Source: Acerihabitans arboris (lineage in GTDB: Bacteria > Pseudomonadota > Gammaproteobacteria > Enterobacterales > Enterobacteriaceae). From it: a stretch of DNA of 64,000 bases. The notes under the pieces are model-generated. The model ran no database searches, was not told the origin of the DNA, and saw nothing but the letters and a program-made list of their open reading frames with translations. Below are positions 1 through 14,460 of the stretch, in pieces. The position numbers and the translations under genes were made by a program. Numbering within the stretch: the first letter of the stretch is position 1; each line of letters opens with the position of its first letter. The stretch is from positions 348,809-412,808 of the forward strand of contig NZ_WUBS01000003.1 in the NCBI RefSeq assembly GCF_010131535.1, given 5' to 3'.

Positions 1-108
1 AAATGCCTTGACCGCCGTCGACACGGCCGGGCGCCCGATAAAATGCGCGCTATAGGCAAACAGGCCAAGCAGCACCAGTCCAACCATTACGATAATCAAC
101 GTATGCAT
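1..108 (-). CDS. Partial small membrane protein, runs off the window
   Basis: An open frame begins at an ATG at 108 and stays open to the window edge (36 codons seen). The start MHTLIIVMVGLVLLGLFAYS is a classic single membrane segment or uncleaved signal anchor. Upstream spacing offers only a weak GGA ribosome site. I do not recognise the family; the product is probably an inner-membrane or exported protein. The C-terminal part lies outside the window, so function and length are unknown. Confidence 0.45.
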   Translation of the reverse strand, partial: MHTLIIVMVGLVLLGLFAYSAHFIGRPAVSTAVKAF

Positions 109-565
109 GCGGCATTATCCGTGGAAGGTAAAGGAGCGCTGAACGACAGGGATCGAAAAGCGAACAAGCATGGCCCAGTATAAAGTTTAACTGGGGAAAA
201 TCCAAACACAACGTGGCGCCAAACCGGAATCGAAACCATCTCCGGCGTAATCCGTAGAAGCGGCCATGGCGCCGGTCGGTACGATTAATATTATGCATTC
301 TGCGGATGCCCACTAATCCTATAGAAAATGCAGGCTATGACTACTGCTTAGATTTTCACTCTCTCGCTGATTTTGTAAACTTTAGCCTGCCTTATAAAAT
401 AGCAAGGTAATAATTTAATGTGCTACACCAATAACATAAACAGTTCGGCAATATACGTATATCGAGATGTATTTGTGATAACGTTTATTTAAATTATTCG
501 TCACTCACCCTTGGCATTCTTGCATGACAATGATAGTATTATTTTTTTTAAAGCATGTGCTTTTG
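109..565. other. AT-rich intergenic region
   Basis: About 460 bases without a convincing gene between the left-edge membrane gene and the membrane protein that follows. The region becomes strongly AT-rich from about 340 onward. A small inverted repeat (AAAGCA TG TGCTTT) sits at about 551-564 just before a candidate ATG at 566. I see no tRNA or terminator. Confidence 0.4.
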
Positions 566-608
566 ATGGGGGTAAAAAATCAATAAGTCCAAAGCCGTAC
601 TTTATGTA

Positions 609-1901
609 TTGCTCCTTTTCGCGCTGGGTATCGCCTGCCTCGCTATCCGTAATCCAGACCCGCTCATCAATCCTGTAGTTTATGCGGAAGATGGTGTATG
701 GGTGGCCGACGCGTTGACGAATGGTTGGCTCAATACTTATCTTCACGCGAGGCCTGACTACTTCGTATTCTTCAATATTTTTACTCTGCATATTTCATCA
801 GTGATAAGCAGTGCATTAAGTGGAAATCCTCTCTTTTTTCTCCCTCAATCCATTGCGTTCGTATCTTATGGCTTTTATTCTTTTGTGTCCGTGCTGGCTT
901 TTATTACGATTAAGAGAATATCGAACAATTATTTTGCTTTCTTAATCTATTTTATTACTTTGATGATCCCTCTGGGAATGTCGCAAAATGAGATCATAGG
1001 AAGATTGCTTCAGATTGGTTTTTATATGCCTTTTATTACACTATGCTTGTTTTTTAGCAGGGAAAAAATTGCGTCGAGAAATTTCAGGTTATCGATAGAC
1101 GCATTAATCACCCTGGCAGCGGCCACTAATCCAGTAGTGTTTTCTGTGGCTGGTATTTATACGATTCGTAAGTTTATAACCTCAAATGATAAAAAATATT
1201 TTTTTAATGAGCATATGCTTTTGTTGATAATGCTGGGCGTTCTTTTTTTGATAATCGCACCCAAAATGATCGGTGTCGGCGGCATTGTCGAGAAGTTCGA
1301 CGGAAAAAACCTTATAGAATTAATCACCGCCAGATCTATTCTATATCCGTTCGTGTTTAAATTCTACAGTGAATTAAATGATGTATATTCAATTATTCTC
1401 ACAATCGCATACGTGCTTTTTTGCGCATTTTCATATCGAAAAACGAATTCAAAAACCATACAAGACATTATAGTTATAACATCCTGCGCTCTTGTTATTT
1501 ATATCGCCGCCACCGTATTTGGCCGCCCCGTCCTCACCGGCATGCTGTCCGGATATCAGGTTACTTTTCTTGATAGATACTTTATGGGGATCAATATAAT
1601 ATCAGTATTTCTTTTTGTTATTTGCTTAACGCAATTAAGCATTGGTATTAAAACTCAAATAATCACAAAAATTATCTACTTATCTCTCCTCATAAATTAC
1701 ATAATAAACGCGGGGCTTATCATCGAGAACTATTCAACCAGGCAAGCAGGTAAAACCACTCTCTTTTTCTCGGAACAATTATGCCTGGCAGAAAAATCTG
1801 AAGATCCAGATTCCCTTACTATCAAAATCTATCCCGTGCCAGAGTGGGAAATGAAAGTGCCTTCCATATACGTTAATATGCTGCAATGTCGGAAAAATTA
1901 A
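609..1901 (+). CDS. Multi-pass membrane protein, GT-C/Gtr-like, possibly 5'-frameshifted
   Basis: The 430-residue frame opening at TTG 609 encodes about 10 or more hydrophobic segments. The first extracytoplasmic loop carries AEDGVWVADAL, with acidic residues placed as in many integral-membrane (GT-C type) glycosyltransferases that use polyprenyl-linked sugars. The C-terminal 60 residues are soluble. The frame remains open upstream of 609 to a stop at 573, and that extra stretch completes the first membrane helix (SKAVLYVLLLFALG). An ATG at 566 would join this frame if the A6 run at 574-579 were one base shorter, so the 5' end may be frameshifted. It has no operon partner and is AT-rich against GC-rich flanks, which suggests acquisition. 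A serotype-modifying glucosyltransferase is one option; the family is not firmly recognised. Confidence 0.6.
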   Translation: MLLFALGIACLAIRNPDPLINPVVYAEDGVWVADALTNGWLNTYLHARPDYFVFFNIFTLHISSVISSALSGNPLFFLPQSIAFVSYGFYSFVSVLAFITIKRISNNYFAFLIYFITLMIPLGMSQNEIIGRLLQIGFYMPFITLCLFFSREKIASRNFRLSIDALITLAAATNPVVFSVAGIYTIRKFITSNDKKYFFNEHMLLLIMLGVLFLIIAPKMIGVGGIVEKFDGKNLIELITARSILYPFVFKFYSELNDVYSIILTIAYVLFCAFSYRKTNSKTIQDIIVITSCALVIYIAATVFGRPVLTGMLSGYQVTFLDRYFMGINIISVFLFVICLTQLSIGIKTQIITKIIYLSLLINYIINAGLIIENYSTRQAGKTTLFFSEQLCLAEKSEDPDSLTIKIYPVPEWEMKVPSIYVNMLQCRKN

Positions 1902-2149
1902 TTTAATCGCATGGATCTATTGTGTCCATGCATGTTATATCAGTGGCTATGTTTAACATACACGTCCTCGTCGGTAGCGCCAATACTGGCTTAGTAATAC
2001 CACCGCAGCGGCGATGCCCTCGTGTTCAGCCCATCGCCGCTGTCTGGGTCTTCAGACTTTCCCGAATATGCTTTACCATGTCGGGCACGTAGTTTAGTGT
2101 CGCTGGCAGCCATAAAAAAATTAATGGATTGTTCAACGAATGAGGACGG

Positions 2150-3580
2150 GTGCCCACAGTGAACAACAAAGATAAACATCCAACATTCCTGGTTCATGAT
2201 TACGAAACCTTCGGCAAGCATCCGGCGCTGGACCGGCCCGCCCAGTTCGCGGGTATCCGCGCCGGCCTGGACTTCGAGCCGCTGGAAGAGCCGCAGGTAT
2301 TTTTCTGCAAACCGGCCGACGACTACCTGCCGGACCCGGAGGCGGTGCTGATAACCGGCATCACTCCGCAGCAGGCCGCCCGCGAGGGGGTCAGCGAAGC
2401 GGAGTTTGCCAAACGCATCCATGCCATGTTCAGCGTGCCGGATACCTGCATTCTCGGCTACAACAATATCCGTTTCGACGATGAAGTAACGCGCAATATT
2501 TTTTACCGTAATTTTTACGATCCTTATGCCTACAGCTGGCAACAGGGCAATACGCGCTGGGACCTGCTGGATGTGATGCGCGCCTGCTACGCCCTGCGTC
2601 CCGAGGGCATCAACTGGCCGCTTAACGACGACGGCTTGCCCAGCTTTCGCCTGGAACACCTCACCCGCGCCAACGGCGTGGAACATGCCAACGCCCATGA
2701 CGCCATGGCGGATGTCCATGCGACGATTGCCATGGCAAAACTGGCCCGCCAGGCGCAGCCAAAGCTATTCGACTATCTCTACCAGCATCGGGGCAAACAA
2801 AAGCTGAAAACCCTGGTGGACGTCGCCGCCATGAAGCCGCTGGTGCACGTGTCGGGCATGTTCGGCGCCGGACGCGGCAACACCAGTTGGATTGTGCCGC
2901 TGGCCTGGCACCCGGAAAACCAGAACGCCCTGATCGTCTGCGATCTGGCCGGCGATATGGACGTCCTGCTGCGGCTTGACGCCGATGAGCTGCGCACCCG
3001 CCTGTATACCCGGCGCGATAAGCTGGGCGAATGGTCGCCGGTGCCGATTAAACTGGTGCATATCAATAAATGCCCGGTGCTGGCGCCCGCCAGCACCCTG
3101 CGGCCGGAAGACGCGGAACGCCTGGGGATCGATCGCCAACGCTGCCTGCAAAACCTGCAGCTGCTGCGCCAGCATCCCATCGTGCGGGAAAAAGTGGTGA
3201 CCCTGTTTGCCGAAGCCGAGCCTTTTGCCGGCTCGGAAAATGTCGACGCCCGGCTGTATGACGGTTTTTTCAGCGACGCCGACCGCGCGGCGATGGGCAT
3301 TATCCTGGAAACCGATCCGGTAAACCTGCCTGCGCTGGATATCAGCTTTGTCGACTCGCGTCTTGCGCCGCTACTGTTCCGCTACCGGGCGCGTAATTTT
3401 CCTCACACCCTGGACGACGGCGAACAGCAGCGCTGGCTGGAATATCGCAAGGGCCTGTTCACCCCGGAAATACTGCAAGCCTATGTGGAAAATCTTGAGC
3501 GGCTGTACGGCGAGCATGAAGGGGATGAAGAGAAAACCCACCTGCTGAAGGCGCTGTTTGAGTACCTGCAACAGCTTTAA
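2150..3580 (+). CDS. sbcB: Exodeoxyribonuclease I
   Basis: This is the 3'-5' single-strand DNA exonuclease ExoI, which acts in recombination and mismatch repair and interacts with SSB. The N-terminal DEDD exonuclease domain is plain: HDYETFG with the first acidic pair, ILGYNNIRFDDEVTRN, and NAHDAMADVHATIAMAKL with the last catalytic Asp. The ExoI-specific SH3-like and helical C-terminal parts follow (MKPLVHVSGMFGA, SDADRAAM, YRARNFP). Length 476 is about that of E. coli SbcB (475). A GAGG at 2142-2145 serves a GTG at 2150; a second in-frame GTG at 2159 is an alternative. The gene converges on the glutamine synthetase homologue, with only 14 bases between stops and no visible terminator. Confidence 0.96.
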   Translation: MPTVNNKDKHPTFLVHDYETFGKHPALDRPAQFAGIRAGLDFEPLEEPQVFFCKPADDYLPDPEAVLITGITPQQAAREGVSEAEFAKRIHAMFSVPDTCILGYNNIRFDDEVTRNIFYRNFYDPYAYSWQQGNTRWDLLDVMRACYALRPEGINWPLNDDGLPSFRLEHLTRANGVEHANAHDAMADVHATIAMAKLARQAQPKLFDYLYQHRGKQKLKTLVDVAAMKPLVHVSGMFGAGRGNTSWIVPLAWHPENQNALIVCDLAGDMDVLLRLDADELRTRLYTRRDKLGEWSPVPIKLVHINKCPVLAPASTLRPEDAERLGIDRQRCLQNLQLLRQHPIVREKVVTLFAEAEPFAGSENVDARLYDGFFSDADRAAMGIILETDPVNLPALDISFVDSRLAPLLFRYRARNFPHTLDDGEQQRWLEYRKGLFTPEILQAYVENLERLYGEHEGDEEKTHLLKALFEYLQQL

Positions 3581-3594
3581 TCCATCGGGCACCG

Positions 3595-5052
3595 TCACGC
3601 GTTCTTCAGCATGCAGTCGATTTCCGTTTCCGTGACCAGCCGTTCGAAATGGCTGAGTTCGGCATATTTACAGGCATGGTAAACCTGGCAAAACCGTTCG
3701 CCCAACAGGCGCGGCAGGCGTCTGTCATCCTTGAACACCCGCAAAGCCTCGCATTGCCGCAGCGGCAAAGACTCGCCCTGGCCTTCATCGCCGCCGTTGC
3801 CGGTCACCGCCTCCGGCAACGGCGGCGCGTTATCCAGCCCGTGCAGCACCCCCGCCAGCACCGCGGCCATTACCAGGTACGGATTGGCGTCCGCGCCAGG
3901 CGCGCGATATTCCACCCGATGGTTGTCGCCGCCGCCGCAGGGGATGCGCAACGCCACGGTGCGGTTGTTATAGCCCCAGTTGGCCTGGACCGGCACATAC
4001 ATACCCGGCTGGAATCGGCGGAAGGCGTTAACGTTTGGCGCCAGCAGCGCCATGGAGGCCGGCATTAAATCGAGCATGCCGGCCAGGGCGTCGCACATCA
4101 GGGCGGAATGGCGGCCGCGCCCGTCGGACAGCACGTTATGGCCCAGCCCGTCGCGCAGGCTGATATGGATATGCATGCCGCTGCCCGCAAAAGCCTCGTA
4201 GGGCTTGGCCATAAACGTGGCGTTCATGCCATGGTGTTCCGCCACCAGCCGCACCAGCCGTTTCAACTGCAGGGCCTGGTCGCAGACGGCGGGCAGGTTG
4301 TCGCCATGCTGGAGATTAATCTCAAACTGGCCGGGGGAAGACTCCGCCACCGCGCCGGCAGCGGGCAATCCCTGTACCGCGGCCAGCCGTTCAATATCGT
4401 TGAGCACGCCTGCGAAGAGGTCCAGATTATCCAGCGAATAAACCTGGCAGCGGGTATGGCGATCGCCGGTTCCCGGCGCGCAGGGCGGCTGCGGCAAACC
4501 GGATGCGTCGCGCGCGCGATCCACCAGATAGAACTCCAGTTCGACCGCCGCCACCGGAAACAGGCCGCGCGCCCGCAGTGCCTGCCAGATGCGGTTGAGG
4601 ACATTGCGCGGCTCGACGTCAAAGGGTGTGCCGTCCTCATCCAGCATGGTCAGCAGCAATTGGGCGGTGGCGTCGGGATCGGCGGCGGACGGGACCAGGG
4701 TGCCGGCAACCGGGACACAAACATGGTCCGGCTCGCCTTTTTCCTGGCCCAGGCCCGCTTCCTCGACCGTATTGCCGTAGAGGTTAATGGCGAAGACCGA
4801 CGCGGGGAAATAACAGCCGGATTCGATATCGGACAATCCGGCCAGGGGGATGCGTTTACCACGAAAACTACCGTTAAGATCGGTGAGAAGAATATCTACA
4901 TGCTGCGTCCGGGGATGGCGTTCCAGGTAAGCGGCTATCTCACGCTGGAACGCGCTGGTTCGACGCTCGTCGGCCAGCATCCCGCGACGCGTCTGCGCCT
5001 CCGCCTGCGCGGAGGGCGTCGCCAGGGTATCGACTGCTACAAGATTGTGCAT
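3595..5052 (-). CDS. Glutamine synthetase family protein, PuuA-like
   Basis: This is an ATP-dependent glutamate-amine ligase of the glutamine synthetase superfamily. The best guess is gamma-glutamylputrescine synthetase (PuuA), which starts putrescine catabolism. Visible GS features are the beta-grasp N-domain (DILLTDLNGSFRGKRIPL), the metal-binding glutamates in VELEFYLV and SSPGQFEINL, the ATP-site SGMHIHISLRDG, the NRTVALRIP loop and the HRVEYRAPGADANPYL signature. Length 485 fits PuuA (about 472) with a longer N-terminus. The start is an ATG at 5052. No puu operon genes lie nearby, so the exact amine substrate is not fixed by context. Confidence 0.8.
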   Translation of the reverse strand: MHNLVAVDTLATPSAQAEAQTRRGMLADERRTSAFQREIAAYLERHPRTQHVDILLTDLNGSFRGKRIPLAGLSDIESGCYFPASVFAINLYGNTVEEAGLGQEKGEPDHVCVPVAGTLVPSAADPDATAQLLLTMLDEDGTPFDVEPRNVLNRIWQALRARGLFPVAAVELEFYLVDRARDASGLPQPPCAPGTGDRHTRCQVYSLDNLDLFAGVLNDIERLAAVQGLPAAGAVAESSPGQFEINLQHGDNLPAVCDQALQLKRLVRLVAEHHGMNATFMAKPYEAFAGSGMHIHISLRDGLGHNVLSDGRGRHSALMCDALAGMLDLMPASMALLAPNVNAFRRFQPGMYVPVQANWGYNNRTVALRIPCGGGDNHRVEYRAPGADANPYLVMAAVLAGVLHGLDNAPPLPEAVTGNGGDEGQGESLPLRQCEALRVFKDDRRLPRLLGERFCQVYHACKYAELSHFERLVTETEIDCMLKNA

Positions 5053-5220
5053 AGTTTACCCGCTGGAACATCCGTTCATCGTAACATTGGCGGACAGCAA
5101 ACCGGCACGCGCGACATTGCGCCTGCCCTAAAAACATAGCGCCAAGACCGTTGTTTGGCAAATGCGCCGCGCTCCCCCGCCGCCCCGTGACAGACGCGCC
5201 CGCAGACTGCATCCGTCGTG

Positions 5221-6069
5221 CTATGACAGGCGCGCCGGCATCAGGGCGGGATCGGGATACAGGTATTCAAACCCCAGCTCGCGGCAAATCCGGCTACCGT
5301 CGACGATTTTACCGGTATCCTTATCCTTGCCGTCGCCGGCATCGTCCGCCAGGTATTCCGGCGGGGCAAGCGCCAACTCCCGGGCCCGGGCCGGGTAATA
5401 ATCACGCTTCGCCGGATGGCGCGGCGCGCAGATATTATAGGTATGGCCGCCCTTGGGCAGCTTGAGCAGCAGCTCGATGGCGGCGATCACGTCCGACTGA
5501 TGCACCAGGTTAACGCCGTGCGAGCCGCCCGGCAGCGCGATCTTGCCGGCCAGGAACCGGCCCGGGTGACGGCTCGGCCCCACCAGCCCGGCGAGCCGCA
5601 GGATATCCACCGAGGTGTTGGGCAGGCGATGCAGCCAGCGCTCCAGCTCCACCAGGGACACGCCCGCGGGCGTCGCCGGCGCCAGCGGGCTGTCTTCGCG
5701 CAGCGTGCCCGTCGTGTCGCCGTAAACCGAGGTGGAGCTGGTAAAGATGATGCGCGGCACCGCAAACGCCAGGGCGCTGTCCACCACCTGCTGCACCGCC
5801 AGGCAATATTCCTCGGCGCGCTCCATGGTGCGGCCCGCCGGCAGGGTAATAATCAACGCGTCCACCTGGAACAGGGCCGCCAGATCGTCCTGATCGGCGT
5901 TGATTTCCGGCGTCAGCACCAGCGGATAGCATTCCACGCCGCACATCCGGGCCGCCTCGACGCCGTCGGGCGTGGTTTTGGTGCCGGCGACCCGATAGCC
6001 CCTGGCAAGCAACGACAACGCCAGCGGCATTCCCAGCCAGCCTAAACCGACAATGGCGATTTTTTTCAT
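5221..6069 (-). CDS. yeeZ: NAD(P)-dependent SDR-type epimerase YeeZ
   Basis: This is an extended short-chain dehydrogenase/epimerase-like protein. The N-terminal Rossmann motif GLGWLGMPLALSLLARGY lacks the usual GxxGxxG spacing, as is normal for the YeeZ group. The active-site Ser/Tyr region is FTSSTSVYGDTTG. A later NLVHQSDVIAAIELLL segment is typical of nucleotide-sugar epimerase relatives. Length 282 is close to E. coli YeeZ (274), and yeeZ also sits just upstream of hisL in E. coli, oriented away from it. The physiological substrate is not known. The ATG at 6069 has an AAGGATAT-like ribosome site. Confidence 0.88.
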   Translation of the reverse strand: MKKIAIVGLGWLGMPLALSLLARGYRVAGTKTTPDGVEAARMCGVECYPLVLTPEINADQDDLAALFQVDALIITLPAGRTMERAEEYCLAVQQVVDSALAFAVPRIIFTSSTSVYGDTTGTLREDSPLAPATPAGVSLVELERWLHRLPNTSVDILRLAGLVGPSRHPGRFLAGKIALPGGSHGVNLVHQSDVIAAIELLLKLPKGGHTYNICAPRHPAKRDYYPARARELALAPPEYLADDAGDGKDKDTGKIVDGSRICRELGFEYLYPDPALMPARLS

Positions 6070-6140
6070 ATATCCTTCTCCAGGCGTAGTATGTTTAAAG
6101 TAGGCCGTTCGCCCCGCCCCTCTCCAAAAAAGGGTTGCAT

Positions 6141-6169
6141 TTGACGTTAAAGATCGTTAGCTTAAATAA
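6141..6169 (+). promoter_or_regulatory. Candidate his operon promoter
   Basis: TTGACG at 6141-6146, a 17-base spacer, then AAATAA at 6164-6169 give a sigma70-like promoter about 105 bases before the hisL start codon. The -10 is weak, as expected for a promoter tuned by ppGpp, but its assignment rests on position and spacing only. Confidence 0.4.
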
Positions 6170-6273
6170 AAAGGCGCTTAGCGCAGCCCCGCTGCCAATG
6201 TCATATTACTCCTGTAATAGACAATGCCCGCTGTACAACTTAGACTGTTCAACCCAGTACCACGGAAATCATA

Positions 6274-6321
6274 ATGAACAACGTTCTGTTTAACCACCAT
6301 CATCACCATCATCCTGACTAG
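6274..6321 (+). CDS. hisL: His operon leader peptide
   Basis: A 15-residue leader, MNNVLFNHHHHHHPD, with six consecutive His codons (CAC CAT CAT CAC CAT CAT) and a TAG stop. E. coli HisL has seven His in a row. Ribosome stalling at these codons when charged tRNA-His is scarce controls the downstream attenuator. It is too short for ordinary gene calling but unmistakable from its sequence and from the hairpins and hisG that follow. Confidence 0.97.
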   Translation: MNNVLFNHHHHHHPD

Positions 6322-6339
6322 TCTTTCAGGCGTTTGGTG

Positions 6340-6417
6340 CTGGAAGACATAATATCTTCCAGTGGCGCAGAATGTAAGAGAGAGCCCTCGGAAGATATCT
6401 TCCGAGGGTTTTTTTTT
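6340..6417 (+). promoter_or_regulatory. His attenuator with competing hairpins
   Basis: Hairpin one is CTGGAAGA/TCTTCCAG at 6340-6362. The terminator hairpin is the perfect palindrome CCCTCGGAAGAT/ATCTTCCGAGGG at 6385-6408, followed by nine T. ATATCTTCC (6352-6360), the 3' arm of the first hairpin, is also complementary to GGAAGATAT (6390-6398), the 5' side of the terminator, so an antiterminator is possible. This is the standard mutually exclusive logic of his attenuation. Confidence 0.9.
6385..6417 (+). terminator. His attenuator terminator
   Basis: A 12-bp perfectly self-complementary stem (6385-6408) is followed by T9 (6409-6417), 33 bases before hisG. It is intrinsic, and conditional on leader translation. 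Confidence 0.93.
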
Positions 6418-6450
6418 GGACTTAAAAATTTTATTTCAGGCAGAGGATTT

Positions 6451-7350
6451 ATGTTGGACAAATCACGATTACGGATAGCGATGCAAAAATCAGGCAGGCT
6501 GAGCACGGACACGCAGCAACTGCTGGAACACTGCGGCATAAAAATCAATCTGCAGCAGCAGCGCCTGCTGGCCTTCGCGGAAAATATGCCCATCGATATC
6601 ATGCGCGTGCGCGATGACGATATCCCCGGCCTGGTGATGGACGGCGTAGTGGACCTCGGCATCATCGGTGAAAACGTCCTGGAGGAAGAGCTGCTCAACC
6701 GCCGCGCCCAGGGCGAGGATCCCCATTATTACATGCTGCGGCGCCTGGACTTCGGCGGCTGCCGCCTGTCGCTGGCGTTACCGCTGGACGAGCCGTTTAC
6801 CGGTCCCGAATGCCTGCGGGGCAAACGTATCGCCACCTCCTATCCGCACCTGCTGAAGCAATACCTGGACAAACTCGGCGTTAATTTTAAGTCCTGCCTG
6901 CTAAACGGTTCTGTGGAAGTCGCCCCCCGCGCCGGGCTGGCCGACGCCATCTGCGACCTGGTGTCCACCGGCGCGACCCTTGAAGCCAACGGGCTGCGTG
7001 AGGTGGAGGTGATTTACCGCTCCAAGGCCTGCCTGATCCAAAGCAATATTGAACTGCCCCCGGCCAAACAGGCGCTGATCGATAAGCTGATGGTGCGCAT
7101 CCAGGGGGTCATCCAGGCGCGTGAATCCAAATACATCATGCTGCACGCCCCGACCGAACGCCTGGATGAGATCGTGGCCCTGCTGCCCGGCGCCGAGCGC
7201 CCCACCATTTTACCCCTGGCCGGCGACCAGCATCGCGTCGCCATGCATATGGTCAGCAGTGAAACCCTGTTCTGGGAAACCATGGAAAACCTCAAAGCCC
7301 TCGGCGCCAGCTCTATCCTGGTGCTGCCGATTGAAAAGATGATGGAGTAA
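6451..7350 (+). CDS. hisG: ATP phosphoribosyltransferase
   Basis: This enzyme performs the first step of histidine synthesis, joining ATP and PRPP to give phosphoribosyl-ATP, and is feedback-inhibited by histidine. The long-form HisG is intact at 299 residues, the same as E. coli. It starts [13 protein letters not shown], contains the PRPP-binding stretch [14 protein letters not shown], and ends with the regulatory ACT-like domain (about 225-299; [28 protein letters not shown]). The ATG at 6451 follows AGAGGA; a longer upstream reading would include the attenuator and is rejected. It is the first structural gene of the operon, 7 bases from hisD. Confidence 0.98.
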   Translation: MLDKSRLRIAMQKSGRLSTDTQQLLEHCGIKINLQQQRLLAFAENMPIDIMRVRDDDIPGLVMDGVVDLGIIGENVLEEELLNRRAQGEDPHYYMLRRLDFGGCRLSLALPLDEPFTGPECLRGKRIATSYPHLLKQYLDKLGVNFKSCLLNGSVEVAPRAGLADAICDLVSTGATLEANGLREVEVIYRSKACLIQSNIELPPAKQALIDKLMVRIQGVIQARESKYIMLHAPTERLDEIVALLPGAERPTILPLAGDQHRVAMHMVSSETLFWETMENLKALGASSILVLPIEKMME

Positions 7351-7357
7351 GCGGCCG

Positions 7358-10870
<3,513 letters not shown>

Positions 10871-10871
<1 letters not shown>

Positions 10872-11461
10872 TGAAGGTCGTGATCCTCGATACCGGCTGC
10901 GCCAACCTGTTCTCGGTCACCGCCGCGGTACGCCGTCTCGGTTACCAGCCGGTGGTCAGCCGCGATACCGATATCGTGCTGCATGCGGACAAACTGTTCC
11001 TGCCCGGCGTGGGCACCGCCCGGGCGGCGATGGACCAGCTGCGCGGCCGGGGCCTGATCGAGCTGGTCAAGGCCTGCACCCAGCCGGTATTGGGCATTTG
11101 CCTCGGCATGCAGCTCCTGGGCCGCGAGAGCGCCGAAAACGGCGGCATCACGACGCTTGGCATTATCGACGCCCCGATCGAAAAAATGACCGATTTCGGC
11201 CTGCCCCTGCCCCATATGGGCTGGAACCAGGTGCATCCGCATCACGACAACCGGCTGTTTCGCGGCATCGACGACGGCAGCTACTTCTATTTTGTCCATG
11301 GCTACGCCATGCCCCTGTGCGCCGCCACCATCGCCCAAACCCATTATGGCGAGCCGTTTACCGCGGCGGTGGAGCAGGATAATTTTTTCGGCGTACAGTT
11401 CCATCCTGAACGCTCCGGCGCCGCGGGCGCCCAACTGCTGAAAAATTTTCTGGAGATGTAA
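10871..11461 (+). CDS. hisH: Imidazole glycerol phosphate synthase, glutaminase subunit
   Basis: This class I glutamine amidotransferase hydrolyses glutamine and channels ammonia into HisF. The oxyanion and nucleophile motif [11 protein letters not shown] carries the catalytic Cys, and [12 protein letters not shown] the catalytic His/Glu. At 196 residues it matches E. coli. The ATG at 10871 overlaps the last base of the hisB stop; a GTG three bases earlier (10868) is a possible start. It is followed by hisA after 3 bases. Confidence 0.97.
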
Positions 11462-12953
<1,492 letters not shown>

Positions 12954-12960
<7 letters not shown>

Positions 12961-13565
12961 CCACACAACAGCGCGACCAGCTGGATTGGGACAAAACCAA
13001 TCGAATGATGCCCGCCATTGTCCAGCACGCGATTTCCGGTGAGGTGCTGATGCTGGGGTATATGAATCCGCAGGCCCTGCAGGTGACCGAGGATACCGGC
13101 AAGGTGACCTTTTTTTCCCGCAGCAGGCGGCGGCTGTGGACCAAGGGTGAAAGCTCCGGAAACGTCCTGCATGTGGTGGGCATCTATCCCGACTGCGACC
13201 AGGATACCCTGCTGATCCTGGCCAATCCCGACGGCCCGACCTGCCACACCGGCGCCAGCAGCTGTTTTTACCCGGCCGCCACCGACTGGGGTTTCCTGCA
13301 TAATCTGGAAACCCTGCTGGCTGAAAGGAAAACCGCCGACCCGGAAAGCTCCTACACCGCCCGGCTGTATGCCAGCGGCACCAAACGCATCGCCCAGAAG
13401 GTCGGCGAGGAAGGCGTGGAAACCGCGCTGGCGGCCACGGTGCATGACCGCGAGGAACTGACCAACGAGGCGGCGGATCTGGTTTATCACCTGCTGGTGC
13501 TGCTGCAGGACCAGGATTTGGATTTAAGCCGGGTTATCGGCCGGCTGCGCGAGCGGCATCAATAA
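12954..13565 (+). CDS. hisI: Bifunctional PR-AMP cyclohydrolase / PR-ATP pyrophosphatase
   Basis: This fusion (HisIE) performs steps two and three. The N-terminal cyclohydrolase domain (about 1-115) has the metal-binding [11 protein letters not shown] and [14 protein letters not shown]. The C-terminal pyrophosphohydrolase domain (about 116-203) has [18 protein letters not shown] and [17 protein letters not shown]. Length 203 equals E. coli. It ends the operon. No strong terminator is seen in the roughly 195 bases before the convergent gene ending at 13761. Confidence 0.97.
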
Positions 13566-13760
13566 CCGTTGCAGTGCCACCCGGCGGCAAACGAGGAATT
13601 CCATGCCCCCTGTAATCGCCAGGGGGTCATCCGAAACTGCCGCTATTCGCGGTTTCAATTCGCCTTGATGATGGCCGGAGTTCAACAGCCGCTTACCGGA
13701 AATGGGCCGCCAGGCCGGCGTCGGGCGCCTCTGATCGACCGGAATTTATCTTCAAATTGC

Positions 13761-14285
13761 TCAGAACCATTTTTTAATTGCTTTGCTAATGGTTTTTACA
13801 GCACGCGGAACTTCATTGCGAACCTGTTCCACGACCCGCTTGGTTTCACGTTCGATCTTATTATCCGCCATGACACGATCGAACTCTCGTTGCATCTTTG
13901 CTTTATCCAGCGATTGTATCTGGTAAATAATACGAATGCTTTCGCGCAGCAATTTTTGCGTCGGGGAAAGAGAGGTTGTCGATTCGTCCAGGTTATTATC
14001 GGCATCATTCAGGGTATCTGTTTTAGGATCGGTTACATCCCCTGGATACGAATTGCTCACCGAGTGTAGATAAGCGGAAATATCGTTGTATAATGCCATA
14101 TCCATATCCCCGCCCACCCTGCAGTTATCTATACGTTCAAGCAGTCCGTCGGGCAAAGGCTGTTGGGACGAATTGGCGACGCCGGTAAGCTTGCTGCGCA
14201 GGGACGGAAAATATTCATTATTACCTGAGGTGTCGGGCTGAATGGCGGCATGAGAATTGGAGCAAGGAGAAATAGCTTTGTCCAT
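13761..14285 (-). CDS. Hypothetical protein, effector-like island gene
   Basis: A 174-residue unknown. The ATG at 14285 has AAGG eight bases upstream (an upstream in-frame extension without a ribosome site is not used). The first 110 residues are polar, rich in Ser, Asn, Asp and Pro, and probably disordered. The last 60 are charged and helical (LLRESIRIIYQIQ, KAMKREF-like and KRVVEQVRNEVPRAV) and end KTISKAIKKWF. There is no signal peptide and no recognised domain. It is the last of four minus-strand genes between hisI and gnd. A secreted or injected effector is an inference from its neighbours only. Confidence 0.6.
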   Translation of the reverse strand: MDKAISPCSNSHAAIQPDTSGNNEYFPSLRSKLTGVANSSQQPLPDGLLERIDNCRVGGDMDMALYNDISAYLHSVSNSYPGDVTDPKTDTLNDADNNLDESTTSLSPTQKLLRESIRIIYQIQSLDKAKMQREFDRVMADNKIERETKRVVEQVRNEVPRAVKTISKAIKKWF

Positions 14286-14460
14286 AATAATTACCTTATT
14301 AATTATATTGATAAAAATAATATTGCTAATTAGTTTGCCATGCGTATTTATGGCAAAGAATAGCGTTAATGGAATCACTAACCACATGATTATCCGTTGG
14401 CGATTTTAAACAGTCAATCCGGCTGATAAAATATTTCAGTGAAACTGCAGGCTATTATTT

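Noticed and set aside
4108..5139. 343-codon plus-strand frame
   Set aside because: Lies wholly opposite the glutamine synthetase homologue, whose motifs are clear; composition is that of a GC-rich antisense shadow.
6334..6450. Upstream extension of hisG
   Set aside because: Would translate the attenuator; hisG homology and the AGAGGA site fix the start at 6451.
13569..14069. 166-codon plus-strand frame after hisI
   Set aside because: No ribosome site, overlaps the minus-strand 174-residue gene that has one, and no protein-like pattern.
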